From NCBI RefSeq assembly GCF_017948455.1, contig NZ_JAFFSU010000025.1:1-64000 (forward strand): a stretch of DNA of 64,000 nucleotides, read 5' to 3'. Source of the DNA: Streptomyces sp. GESEQ-4. GTDB lineage: Bacteria > Actinomycetota > Actinomycetes > Streptomycetales > Streptomycetaceae. Of the stretch, positions 43,260 to 54,491 are shown piece after piece. The position numbers and the translations under genes were made by a program. Positions within the stretch are counted from its first letter, which is position 1. Each line of letters starts with the position of its first letter. Under the pieces are notes generated by a model that saw only the letters and a list, made by a program, of their open reading frames with translations, had not been told where the DNA came from and ran no database searches.

Positions 43260-46560
<3,301 letters not shown>

Positions 46561-46568
<8 letters not shown>

Positions 46569-47733
46569 GCTGGCCCTCCATCAGGACTGTGTCCATCAAA
46601 GACGTGAAGCGGTCGAACAGGTAGGCGGCGTCATGCGGGCCCGCTGCCGCTTCGGGGTGGTACTGGACGCTGAAGGCCGGCCGGTCGAGGAGCTGCAGCC
46701 CCTCCACCACGTTGTCGTTGAGGCACACGTGGGAGACCTCGGCGCGGCCGTAGGGGGTGTCGGACACCTTGTCGAGCGGCGCGTCGACGGCGAAGCCGTG
46801 GTTGTGCGCGGTGACCTCGACCTTGCCGGTCGTACGGTCCTGCACCGGCTGGTTGATGCCACGGTGGCCGTACTTCAGCTTGTACGTGCCGAAGCCGAGC
46901 GCGCGCCCCAGGATCTGGTTGCCGAAGCAGATGCCGAACAGCGGGATGCCGCGCTCGAGCACGGCCTGCATGACGGAGACCGGGTGGTCAGCCGTGGCCG
47001 GGTCACCGGGGCCGTTGGAGAAGAACACGCCGTCCGGCTCGACGGCGAACACGTCCTCGGCCGTCGCCGTCGCGGGCAGCACATGCACCTCGATGCCGCG
47101 CTCGGCCATCCGGTGCGGGGTCATGCCCTTGATGCCGAGGTCCACGGCGGCGACGGTGAACTTCTTCTCACCGATCGCGGGGACGACGTACGCCTCCTTG
47201 GTGGCGACCTCGGCCGAGAGGTTCGCCCCCTTCATCTCGGGGGCCTGGCGCACCTCGGCGAGCATGGTGCCCTCGTCGGGCAGCGCGTTGCCGGAGAAGA
47301 TGCCGACGCGCATGGCGCCGCGCTCACGCAGATGACGCGTCAACGCGCGCGTGTCGATGCCGGAGATGCCGACGACGCCCTGATCGCGCAGCTCGTCGTC
47401 CAGCGAGCGCCGGGAGCGCCAGTTGGAGGGCACGCGCGCGGGGTCGCGTACGACATAGCCCGCGACCCAGATCTGCTTGCTCTCGGGGTCCTCGTCGTTG
47501 ACGCCGGTGTTGCCGACGTGCGGGGCGGTCATCACCACGACCTGGCGGTGGTACGACGGGTCGGTGAGGGTCTCCTGGTAGCCGGTCATGCCGGTGGAGA
47601 ACACGGCCTCGCCGAAGGTGACCCCCACGGCCCCGTAGGCACGGCCTCGGAACGTCCGGCCGTCCTCCAGGACGAGGACGGCGGGAACCGCCTTGTGCCT
47701 CTTCGAGGCGGTTCCCTGGATGGAGGTCGTCAT
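46561..47733 (-). CDS. carA: Carbamoyl-phosphate synthase small subunit
   Basis: A 390-residue glutaminase subunit. The N-terminal CPSase domain (VLEDGRTFRGRAYGAVG) is followed by a class-I amidotransferase with the nucleophile in LFGICFGNQILGRALG and the His-Glu pair near FSVQYHPEAAAGP. It supplies ammonia to CarB. Its start overlaps the upstream orf by 4 bp. Confidence 0.97.
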
Positions 47734-48305
47734 CGTTCGGCGCCTTCCGTGCTGTTGGTGTTGATCATGGAGTTAATGACGTCGACCCACTCGTTGTGCT
47801 CGGCGGCCGTGTCGGAGCGGATCCCGGAGTCGATCAGCCGCTCTCCGTGCGCCCAGGTCACCACGAGCAGTCCGCCCTCGGTGAGCACCTTGCCGGCGAT
47901 GCCCTTGTCGAGCCGCGCCTCACGCAGGGACGCCCGGGGGACGAAGAAGTCGGTCGCGCCGGGGCGTACGACGTCCAGTCCTTCGTCCGTCAGCGTGAGC
48001 TCGACCCGACTGCGGGTGCCCAGGCCGTGCGCCACGATGCGGTCGAGCCACTGCCCGGCGGTGGTGGAGCCGTGGTAGCGGCCGCTCATCGTCAGTCTCG
48101 CCGCACCGGGCTCGTCCGGCGCGCTGGGCAGCTCGGGCAGGTCGCCCTGGAGCGTGCCGCGCCACTTCCAGCCCTCGCGCATCAGCCAGTAGATGAGCGC
48201 GACGAAGAGAGCGAGGCCGACGAGCCAGCCGATGCGGGCCGCCCAGTCGGTCACCTCCGCCGACTTCTGATCGGCGGCCAGGTGCGTCAGATGCAGAGGT
48301 GTCAC
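47730..48305 (-). CDS. Single-pass membrane protein of the pyr operon, function unknown
   Basis: A 191-residue protein with one transmembrane helix (about residues 25-43, WLVGLALFVALIYWLM) and a cytosolic domain of beta-rich, PH-like character (SRVELTLTDEGLDVVRP, then LLVVTWAHGERLIDSG). It sits between pyrC and carA with 4-bp overlaps on both sides, a position held by an uncharacterised protein across Streptomyces (from memory). Tight coupling suggests a role tied to pyrimidine synthesis or membrane placement of its enzymes, but no direct evidence exists. Confidence 0.85.
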   Translation of the reverse strand: MTPLHLTHLAADQKSAEVTDWAARIGWLVGLALFVALIYWLMREGWKWRGTLQGDLPELPSAPDEPGAARLTMSGRYHGSTTAGQWLDRIVAHGLGTRSRVELTLTDEGLDVVRPGATDFFVPRASLREARLDKGIAGKVLTEGGLLVVTWAHGERLIDSGIRSDTAAEHNEWVDVINSMINTNSTEGAER

Positions 48306-49588
48306 GTGAGCTTCCCGTCGACGAGCGTGGCCTTGCCCCGGAGCCACGTGTGCGTCACACGGCCCGGCAGCTCACGCCCCTGGTACGGAGTGTTGCGGCT
48401 GCGCGAGGCGAAGCCCTTGGGGTCCACGGACCCACGGTATGCCGTGTCGACGAGCGTGAGGTTGGCGGGCTCACCAGCCGAGACGGGGCGGCCGTGCCCG
48501 CCCGCCTGCCCGATCCGGGCGGGCTTGAAGGACATGCGGTCGGCTACCCCGGCCCAGGTGAGGAGCCCGGTGTCCACCATCGTCTCCTGGACCACTGACA
48601 ACGCGGTCTCCAGGCCGACCATGCCCATGGCGGCCGCGGCCCACTCGCAGTCCTTGTCCTCGTGCGGGTGCGGGGCGTGGTCGGTGGCGACGATGTCGAT
48701 CGTGCCGTCGGCGAGCGCCTCGCGCAGGGCGAGCACATCGCGCTCGGTGCGCAGCGGCGGGTTGACCTTGTAGACCGGGTTGTACGTCCGGACCAGCTCG
48801 TCGGTGAGGAGGAGGTGGTGCGGGGTGACCTCGGCGGTGACGTCGATGCCGCGGGACTTGGCCCAGCGGATGATCTCGACGGACCCGGCGGTCGACAGAT
48901 GGCAGATGTGGACGCGGGAGCCGACGTGCTCGGCGAGCAGGACATCCCGGGCGATGATCGATTCTTCGGCCACCGCCGGCCAGCCGCCCAGACCCAGCTC
49001 GGCGGAGACGACGCCCTCGTTCATCTGGGCGCCCTCGGTCAGCCGCGGCTCCTGCGCGTGCTGGGCGACGACGCCGCCGAAGGCCTTCACGTACTCCAGC
49101 GCACGGCGCATGATCACGGCGTCGTCGACGCACTTGCCGTCGTCGGAGAAGACGGTGACCCCGGCCGCCGACTCGTGCATGGCGCCCAGCTCGGCCAGTT
49201 TCTTGCCGTCCAGGCCGACGGTGACGGCGCCGATGGGCTGCACATCGCAGTAGCCGTGCTCCTGGCCGAGCCGGTACACCTGCTCGACGACACCGGCGGT
49301 GTCGGCGACCGGGAAGGTGTTGGCCATGGCGAACACGGCCGTGTAGCCACCGCTCGCCGCCGCGCGGGTACCGGTCAGCACGGTCTCGGAGTCCTCGCGC
49401 CCCGGCTCGCGCAGATGGGTGTGCAGATCGACGAGGCCCGGCAGCAGCACCTTGCCGCCCGCCTCGACGACCTGGGCGCCCTCGTCCGGCAGACCGGTGC
49501 CCACGGCCGCGATCTGCGCGCCCTCGATCAGGACGTCCTGCGGCTCCCCGCCGAGCACCTTCGCACCACGGATCAGGATCTTGCTCAT
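48302..49588 (-). CDS. pyrC: Dihydroorotase
   Basis: A 428-residue class-I dihydroorotase: the zinc-binding VDLHTHLREPGREDSE at about 55, then SDDGKCVDDAV, HICHLSTAGSVE and VATDHAPHPHEDKD. It cyclises carbamoyl-aspartate to dihydroorotate. The ATG at 49588 (MSKILIRGAK) is 5 bp after the pyrB stop. Its stop overlaps the next orf by 4 bp. Confidence 0.96.
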   Translation of the reverse strand: MSKILIRGAKVLGGEPQDVLIEGAQIAAVGTGLPDEGAQVVEAGGKVLLPGLVDLHTHLREPGREDSETVLTGTRAAASGGYTAVFAMANTFPVADTAGVVEQVYRLGQEHGYCDVQPIGAVTVGLDGKKLAELGAMHESAAGVTVFSDDGKCVDDAVIMRRALEYVKAFGGVVAQHAQEPRLTEGAQMNEGVVSAELGLGGWPAVAEESIIARDVLLAEHVGSRVHICHLSTAGSVEIIRWAKSRGIDVTAEVTPHHLLLTDELVRTYNPVYKVNPPLRTERDVLALREALADGTIDIVATDHAPHPHEDKDCEWAAAAMGMVGLETALSVVQETMVDTGLLTWAGVADRMSFKPARIGQAGGHGRPVSAGEPANLTLVDTAYRGSVDPKGFASRSRNTPYQGRELPGRVTHTWLRGKATLVDGKLT

Positions 49589-49593
49589 CTGTC

Positions 49594-50571
49594 TTACTTC
49601 TCCTCGGTACGGGGGTGGCTGACGGCCGGCTCGCTGCCGCCCAGCAGCAGGTACAGGACGGCCATCCGGATGGAGACTCCGTTTGCGACCTGCTCGATGG
49701 CGGTGCAGCGCTCGGAGTCGGCGACCTCGGCGGTGATCTCCATGCCGCGGACCATCGGCCCGGGGTGCATCACGATGGAGTGCTCGGGCATCTTCGCCAT
49801 CCGGTCGCCGTCGAGGCCGTAGCGCCGCGAGTACTCGCGCTCGGTCGGGAAGAAGGCGGCGTTCATCCGCTCGCGCTGGACGCGCAGCATCATCACCGCG
49901 TCGGACTTGGGCAACGTGCTGTCCAGGTCGTACGCCACCTCGCACGGCCAGGTCTCGATGCCGACCGGCACCAGGGTGGGCGGGGCGACGAGCGTGACGT
50001 CCGCGCCGAGGGTGTGCAGCAGATCGACGTTGGAGCGGGCGACGCGGCTGTGCAGGATGTCGCCGACGATCGTGATGCGCTTGCCCTCGAGGTCCTGCCC
50101 TATCCCGGCGTCCCGCCCGACCAGGCGCCGCCGCATGGTGAAGGCGTCCAACAGGGCCTGCGTGGGGTGCTGGTGGGTGCCGTCGCCGGCATTGATGACG
50201 GCGGCGTCGATCCAGCCGGAGTTGGCCAGGGTGTACGGCGCTCCGGAGGCGCCGTGCCGGATGACGACGGCGTCGACCCCCATGGCCTCGAGGGTCTGGG
50301 CGGTGTCCTTCAGGGACTCGCCCTTCGACACCGAGGACCCCTTGGCCGAGAAGTTGATGACATCGGCGGACAGGCGCTTCTCCGCCGCTTCGAAGGAGAT
50401 CCGGGTCCGCGTCGAGTCCTCGAAGAAGAGGTTGACGACGGTACGGCCGCGCAAGGTCGGCAGTTTCTTGATCGGCCGGTCGGCGACCCGGGCCATCTCC
50501 TCGGCGGTGTCGAGGATCTGGACGGCGTCGTCGCGGGTGAGGTCGGCGGCCGAGATGAGATGACGCTGCAT
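49594..50571 (-). CDS. pyrB: Aspartate carbamoyltransferase catalytic chain
   Basis: A 325-residue enzyme, first committed step of pyrimidine synthesis. Carbamoyl-phosphate site: FFEDSTRTRISFEAAEKRL; aspartate-side residues: GDGTHQHPTQALLDAFTM; and HPGPMVRGMEI at the end. No PyrI regulatory chain is encoded nearby, so feedback control by an allosteric chain is not expected. A 90-bp gap follows pyrR. Confidence 0.96.
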   Translation of the reverse strand: MQRHLISAADLTRDDAVQILDTAEEMARVADRPIKKLPTLRGRTVVNLFFEDSTRTRISFEAAEKRLSADVINFSAKGSSVSKGESLKDTAQTLEAMGVDAVVIRHGASGAPYTLANSGWIDAAVINAGDGTHQHPTQALLDAFTMRRRLVGRDAGIGQDLEGKRITIVGDILHSRVARSNVDLLHTLGADVTLVAPPTLVPVGIETWPCEVAYDLDSTLPKSDAVMMLRVQRERMNAAFFPTEREYSRRYGLDGDRMAKMPEHSIVMHPGPMVRGMEITAEVADSERCTAIEQVANGVSIRMAVLYLLLGGSEPAVSHPRTEEK

Positions 50572-50661
50572 CTTTCAGGCTCCGTAAGGCAGTTCAGTTT
50601 TGGGAGATTCTGGGCAAGCAGGCTTGCGCCGGGGCATACCGGGGCGCACGCCGGGTGCTTG

Positions 50662-51243
50662 CTACTGGGTCGGCTTCACACCGAGCAGCACGGTGTCGCG
50701 ACCGTCCTCCTCGGCGAGCTGGACCTTGACCGTCTCCCGCAACGACGTGGGGAGGTTCTTGCCGACATAGTCGGCGCGGATGGGCAGTTCACGGTGGCCG
50801 CGGTCGACGAGGACCGCGAGCTGCACGGCGCGCGGACGGCCGATGTCGTTCAGCGCGTCGAGCGCGGCGCGGATGGTGCGGCCGGAGAAGAGCACGTCGT
50901 CGACGAGGACGACGAGGCGGCCGTCGACGCCGTCACCGGGGATGTCCGTACGGGCCAGCGCACGCGGCGGATGCATGCGCAGGTCGTCGCGGTACATGGT
51001 GATGTCGAGCGAACCGACCGGGATCTTGCGATCGGTGATCTCCTCGAGCTTGCGGCCGAGCCGCTGGGCGAGGAAGACGCCTCGGGTGGGGATACCGAGG
51101 AGCACCACGTCGTCGGCACCCTTGGCGCGCTCGACGATCTCGTGGGCGATGCGGGTCAACACCCGCGCGATGTCAGGGCCTTCGAGAACGGGCCGGGCCT
51201 CGGACCGCTCTGGGTCCTGCTGGATGTTCTGCTGCTTGTCCAT
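50662..51243 (-). CDS. pyrR: PyrR pyrimidine regulator / uracil phosphoribosyltransferase
   Basis: A 193-residue PRTase-fold RNA-binding regulator. The PRPP loop reads LVVLVDDVLFSGRTIRAALD, with the preceding GIPTRGVFLAQRLG and PVGSLDITMYRDDLR. In actinobacteria PyrR binds pyr mRNA in response to UMP/UTP and blocks translation. First gene of the leftward pyr operon. A PyrR-type RNA loop sits immediately before its RBS (51262-51279). Confidence 0.95.
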   Translation of the reverse strand: MDKQQNIQQDPERSEARPVLEGPDIARVLTRIAHEIVERAKGADDVVLLGIPTRGVFLAQRLGRKLEEITDRKIPVGSLDITMYRDDLRMHPPRALARTDIPGDGVDGRLVVLVDDVLFSGRTIRAALDALNDIGRPRAVQLAVLVDRGHRELPIRADYVGKNLPTSLRETVKVQLAEEDGRDTVLLGVKPTQ

Positions 51244-51261
51244 ATGAAACGGAGCTCCTTC

Positions 51262-51279
51262 TCCGCCTCACGGGACGGA
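51262..51279 (-). promoter_or_regulatory. Putative PyrR-binding loop in the pyrR 5' leader
   Basis: The mRNA reads UCCG-UCCCGUGAGG-CGGA, a short stem with a loop close to the PyrR binding consensus (UCC-x-GAGAGG-like). Two bases downstream comes AAGGAG (51255-51260), the pyrR ribosome-binding site, 11 nt before the ATG. PyrR bound here could block ribosome access. The assignment rests on pattern and position. Confidence 0.6.
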
Positions 51280-51420
51280 CCTTAAAGGACGCCGGAATTG
51301 CGCCATCCACGGTAGCAGGCCGGGACGACTGCCCTGATCACCCCCTTGGCGTAATCGGATGCTGATACCACGGAAGAGTCGGTGTGGACCATTCGGCTTG
51401 ACGCAGAAGAGTCACGCTGC

Positions 51421-51440
51421 GTAACCTCACAGTGAGTTAC
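51421..51440. promoter_or_regulatory. BldD-type operator upstream of bldD
   Basis: GTAACCTCACAGTGAGTTAC is an inverted repeat (GTAAC/GTTAC plus TCAC/GTGA) and matches the AGTGA/TCAC half-sites of BldD boxes. It ends 55 bp before the bldD start. BldD is known to repress its own promoter. Confidence 0.75.
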
Positions 51441-51495
51441 CAGCCGCGCGGCCTGGAACCACACCAGCTGCGTCGACACAGTGCCGGGGAGCTAT

Positions 51496-51999
51496 ATGTC
51501 CAGCGAATACGCCAAACAGCTCGGGGCCAAGCTCCGGGCCATCCGCACCCAGCAGGGCCTTTCCCTCCACGGTGTCGAGGAGAAGTCCCAGGGACGCTGG
51601 AAGGCGGTGGTGGTCGGATCGTACGAGCGCGGCGACCGTGCCGTGACCGTACAGCGCCTTGCCGAGCTGGCGGATTTCTACGGCGTTCCGGTGCAGGAGC
51701 TGCTGCCGGGCACCACGCCGGGCGGTGCCGCCGAGCCGCCGCCGAAGCTGGTCCTGGACCTGGAGCGGCTGGCCCATGTGCCGGCCGAGAAGGCGGGTCC
51801 CCTGCAGCGGTATGCGGCCACGATCCAGTCGCAGCGCGGTGATTACAACGGCAAGGTGCTCTCGATCCGCCAGGACGACCTGCGCACACTCGCCGTCATC
51901 TACGACCAGTCGCCCTCGGTCCTGACCGAGCAGCTGATCAGCTGGGGCGTCCTGGACGCGGACGCGCGCCGCGCGGTCTCCCACGCCGAGGAGAGCTGA
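51496..51999 (+). CDS. bldD: Developmental master regulator BldD
   Basis: A 167-residue c-di-GMP-responsive repressor of Streptomyces sporulation genes. The N-terminal HTH (1-75) reads LGAKLRAIRTQQGLSLHGVE and GSYERGDRAVTV. The C-terminal c-di-GMP-binding signature RxD-x8-RxxD is intact: Arg114-Gly-Asp116, then Arg125-x-x-Asp128 (RGDYNGKVLSIRQDD), identical in position to the characterised protein. Divergent from pyrR; its promoter carries a BldD box. GGGGAG lies before the ATG. Confidence 0.97.
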   Translation: MSSEYAKQLGAKLRAIRTQQGLSLHGVEEKSQGRWKAVVVGSYERGDRAVTVQRLAELADFYGVPVQELLPGTTPGGAAEPPPKLVLDLERLAHVPAEKAGPLQRYAATIQSQRGDYNGKVLSIRQDDLRTLAVIYDQSPSVLTEQLISWGVLDADARRAVSHAEES

Positions 52000-52027
52000 G
52001 CGCGGGGCCGCTTCAGCAGAAACGTGC

Positions 52028-52069
52028 CGCCGGGGTGGCCGGAACTCCATGGTTCCGGCCACCCCGGCG
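52028..52069 (+). terminator. Perfect 17-bp hairpin after bldD
   Basis: CGCCGGGGTGGCCGGAA (52028-52044) pairs with TTCCGGCCACCCCGGCG (52053-52069), loop 8 nt, 28 bp beyond the bldD stop. Confidence 0.9.
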
Positions 52070-52107
52070 GCTTTCTGCGCCCCTGCCGACGCTCCCGTGG
52101 GCCCGGA

Positions 52108-52149
52108 TGCCGGAGGGCCCGCAGCGGTCTCGCTGCGGGCCCTCCGGCA
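52108..52149 (-). terminator. Perfect 19-bp hairpin after nusB
   Basis: TGCCGGAGGGCCCGCAGCG (52108-52126) pairs with CGCTGCGGGCCCTCCGGCA (52131-52149) around a 4-nt loop. It is 28 bp beyond the nusB stop codon and 38 bp from the bldD terminator, so the two convergent units each have their own. Confidence 0.9.
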
Positions 52150-52177
52150 CATCCGTACCTCTTGTCGCCTTGTCGCT

Positions 52178-52615
52178 TTATGCCTTGTCGTCCCGGCGCA
52201 GCGACGGCTTGAGGTCCTTCAGACGGCCGAGCAGGCCGTTGACGAACGAGGGCGACTCGTCCGTGGAGAACTCCTTCGCCAGCTGCACCATCTCGTCGAG
52301 CACGACGGCGTCCGGGGTCTCGTCGACCCAGATCAGCTCGTACGCACCGAGGCGCAGGATGTTGCGGTCCACGACCGGCATCCGGTCGAGGGTCCAGCCG
52401 ACCGAGTACTGCGCGATCAGCTCGTCGATCCGCTTCGCGCGCTGCGCATAGCCCTCGACCAGCTGCATCGTGTACTCGCTCACCGGCGGCTGCCGGGTGT
52501 CGTCCCGGGAGAGCCGGATCCAGTCGGCGAGGACCGTGAGGACGTCGGCGCCGCGCTGGTCGCCCTCGAAGAGGATCTGGAAGGCGCGCTTGCGGGCCGT
52601 GTTGCGGGCAGCCAA
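52178..52615 (-). CDS. nusB: Transcription antitermination factor NusB
   Basis: A 145-residue all-helical RNA-binding protein for rRNA antitermination: AARNTARKRAFQILFEGDQR, MPVVDRNILRLGAYELIW and VVLDEMVQLAKEFSTDESPS with the closing FVNGLLGRL. It begins with TTG at 52615, one base after the efp stop, so translation is probably coupled to efp. Confidence 0.95.
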   Translation of the reverse strand: MAARNTARKRAFQILFEGDQRGADVLTVLADWIRLSRDDTRQPPVSEYTMQLVEGYAQRAKRIDELIAQYSVGWTLDRMPVVDRNILRLGAYELIWVDETPDAVVLDEMVQLAKEFSTDESPSFVNGLLGRLKDLKPSLRRDDKA

Positions 52616-52616
52616 T

Positions 52617-53183
52617 TTAGCTGTTCACCCGGCCGAGGTAGTCGCTCGTGCGGGTGTCGACCTTGATCTTCTCACCGGTGGTGATGAAGAGCGGGACCTG
52701 GATCTGGTGACCGGTCTCCAGGGTGGCGGGCTTGGTGCCGCCGGTGGAGCGGTCGCCCTGGACGCCCGGCTCGGTCTCCTGGATGGTCAGCTCGACGGCG
52801 GCCGGCAGCTCGACGAAGAGCACCTCGCCCTCGTGCTGGGCGACGGTGGCCATGAAGCCCTCGACCAGGAAGTTGGCGGCGTCGCCGACGGCCTTGCGGT
52901 CGACCATCAGCTGGTCGTAGGTCTCCATGTCCATGAAGACGAAGTAGTCGCCGTCCATGTAGGAGAACTGCATGTCCCGCTTGTCGACGGTGGCCGTCTC
53001 GACCTTCACGCCGGCGTTGAAGGTCTTGTCGACGACCTTCCCGGAGAGCACGTTCTTGAGCTTGGTGCGCACGAAGGCCGGGCCCTTGCCGGGCTTGACG
53101 TGCTGGAACTCGACGACGGACCAGAGCTGGCCGCCATCGAGCTTGAGCACCATGCCGTTCTTGAGGTCGTTCGTGGAAGCCAC
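52617..53183 (-). CDS. efp: Translation elongation factor P
   Basis: A 188-residue EF-P with three beta-barrel domains, rescuing ribosomes stalled on polyproline. The tip loop reads VKPGKGPAF with Lys33 at the position that is modified in other bacteria. The symmetric PGKGP loop is the actinobacterial type thought to work without modification, and no EpmA/EpmB genes are nearby. GTG start with AGGAGA upstream. It lies between the M24-like gene and nusB. Confidence 0.97.
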   Translation of the reverse strand: MASTNDLKNGMVLKLDGGQLWSVVEFQHVKPGKGPAFVRTKLKNVLSGKVVDKTFNAGVKVETATVDKRDMQFSYMDGDYFVFMDMETYDQLMVDRKAVGDAANFLVEGFMATVAQHEGEVLFVELPAAVELTIQETEPGVQGDRSTGGTKPATLETGHQIQVPLFITTGEKIKVDTRTSDYLGRVNS

Positions 53184-53242
53184 GGTTGCGGAATCTCCTG
53201 GACTGACGTGGACGACCCCGGCGCAGGCGCACAGCTCAATCG

Positions 53243-54352
53243 CTAGAGCGCGAGCAGCTCCTTGGTCGTGATGGTGAGTAGCTCGGGTCCGCCGTCCGCC
53301 TCGGGGCGTACGACGAGCGTGTCATTGATCCGGACACCGCCCCGGCCCGGGAAGTGGACCCCCGGTTCGACGGTGACCGGCACGCAAGCGTCCAGTTTAC
53401 CCATGGCCGCGGGGGCAAGCTGCGGGTCCTCGTCGATTTCGAGCCCGACGCCGTGACCGGTGAGCGGGGCGAGCCCCTCCGTACAGCCCGCGGAGTCCAG
53501 CACCTGGCGTGCGGCGCGGTCCACGTCACGGTAGGCGGCGCCGGGTACGAGGCTCTCCCTTCCGGCGCGCTGAGCGGCGAAGACGAGGTCGTAGAGCTCG
53601 ATCTGCCAGTCCGCGGGAGATGTGCCGATCACGAAGGTGCGGCCGATCTCGCAGCGATATCCGCGGTACGTCGCTCCCAGGCAGACGGAGAGGAAATCGC
53701 CCTCTTCCACCCGCCGGTCCGTCGGCCGGTGGGCCCGGCGGCCGGAGTTGGGGCCGGTGGCGACGGAGGTGGGGAAGGCGGGGCCGTCGGCGCCGTGGTC
53801 GATGAGCCGTCGCTCCAGTTCGAGGGCGAGGTGCCGTTCGGTGCGGCCGACGAGGATGGATTCCAGGAGTTCACCGAGGGCCTGGTCGGCGATCTCGGCG
53901 CCGATGCGGAGGCAGGAGATCTCCTCCTCGTCCTTCACGATCCTGAGCTGCTCCACGGCTCCGCCGAGGTCGGTGAGACGGAGGCGCGGGGCGACCGAGC
54001 GGATGGCTCGGTGACGGGCCACGGTGAGGTGATGTTCCTCCACGGCGAGGGAGTCGCCGCCTCCCTGGGCTGCCGCGAGGCCGGCCGCGGCGACCGCGGC
54101 GTCGCCTCCGGCGCCGGGGAGGGGGTGGATCCGCAGCGCCTCGTCGAGGCGGCCCTCGGTGGGGCGGCGGTCGGGCGGGTCGGCGCACACGAGCACGTCT
54201 TCGGTCTTGCCGAGGAGCAGCACGGCGCCGTGGGGGTCGGTGCCCGCTAGGTAGCGGACGTTGGCGGGGCGCGAGATCAGCGCGGATTGGCTGCCGCCGG
54301 CTTGGCAGTGGTCCCTGAGCCGGGTTCGGCGGGCTGCGTACACCTCTGACAT
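53243..54352 (-). CDS. M24 (aminopeptidase P-like) protein with altered metal ligands
   Basis: A 369-residue pita-bread-fold protein: N-terminal creatinase-like domain (1-130), then M24 domain. Of the five metal ligands expected in prolidase/aminopeptidase P, His300 (LTGHGVGLEI) and Glu329 (VEPGV) remain. The first Asp is Cys224 (LSVCLGATY), the second is Glu235 (CEIGRT) and the last Glu is Asn343 (VRINDT). A normal di-metal peptidase centre is therefore unlikely. The gene precedes efp by 59 bp on the same strand, a pairing also seen with genuine PepP/PepQ in other bacteria. It is usually annotated as Xaa-Pro aminopeptidase; I suspect a non-catalytic or differently active protein. Confidence 0.8.
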   Translation of the reverse strand: MSEVYAARRTRLRDHCQAGGSQSALISRPANVRYLAGTDPHGAVLLLGKTEDVLVCADPPDRRPTEGRLDEALRIHPLPGAGGDAAVAAAGLAAAQGGGDSLAVEEHHLTVARHRAIRSVAPRLRLTDLGGAVEQLRIVKDEEEISCLRIGAEIADQALGELLESILVGRTERHLALELERRLIDHGADGPAFPTSVATGPNSGRRAHRPTDRRVEEGDFLSVCLGATYRGYRCEIGRTFVIGTSPADWQIELYDLVFAAQRAGRESLVPGAAYRDVDRAARQVLDSAGCTEGLAPLTGHGVGLEIDEDPQLAPAAMGKLDACVPVTVEPGVHFPGRGGVRINDTLVVRPEADGGPELLTITTKELLAL

Positions 54353-54429
54353 GACACGAGCGTAGGAGGGTCGTCTGGTTTGTGCCGGTTGGGAGGGAGC
54401 CGTTCGGAGGAGGGGGTGCCGCTGGAGGT

Positions 54430-54491
54430 TGTGTGCCGGGTGCGGGTGGGTGGGGGTTGCTCGCGCAGTTCCCCGCGCCCCTTCGGGGCGG
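54430..54491. repeat. Dispersed hairpin repeat, inverted copy 3
   Basis: On the minus strand this reads CCGCCCC-GAA-GGGGCGCGGGGAACTGCGCGAGCAACC, the same element as at 33702 and 34566. It abuts the stop codon of the P-loop protein gene (54492) and may act as its terminator. Confidence 0.7.
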
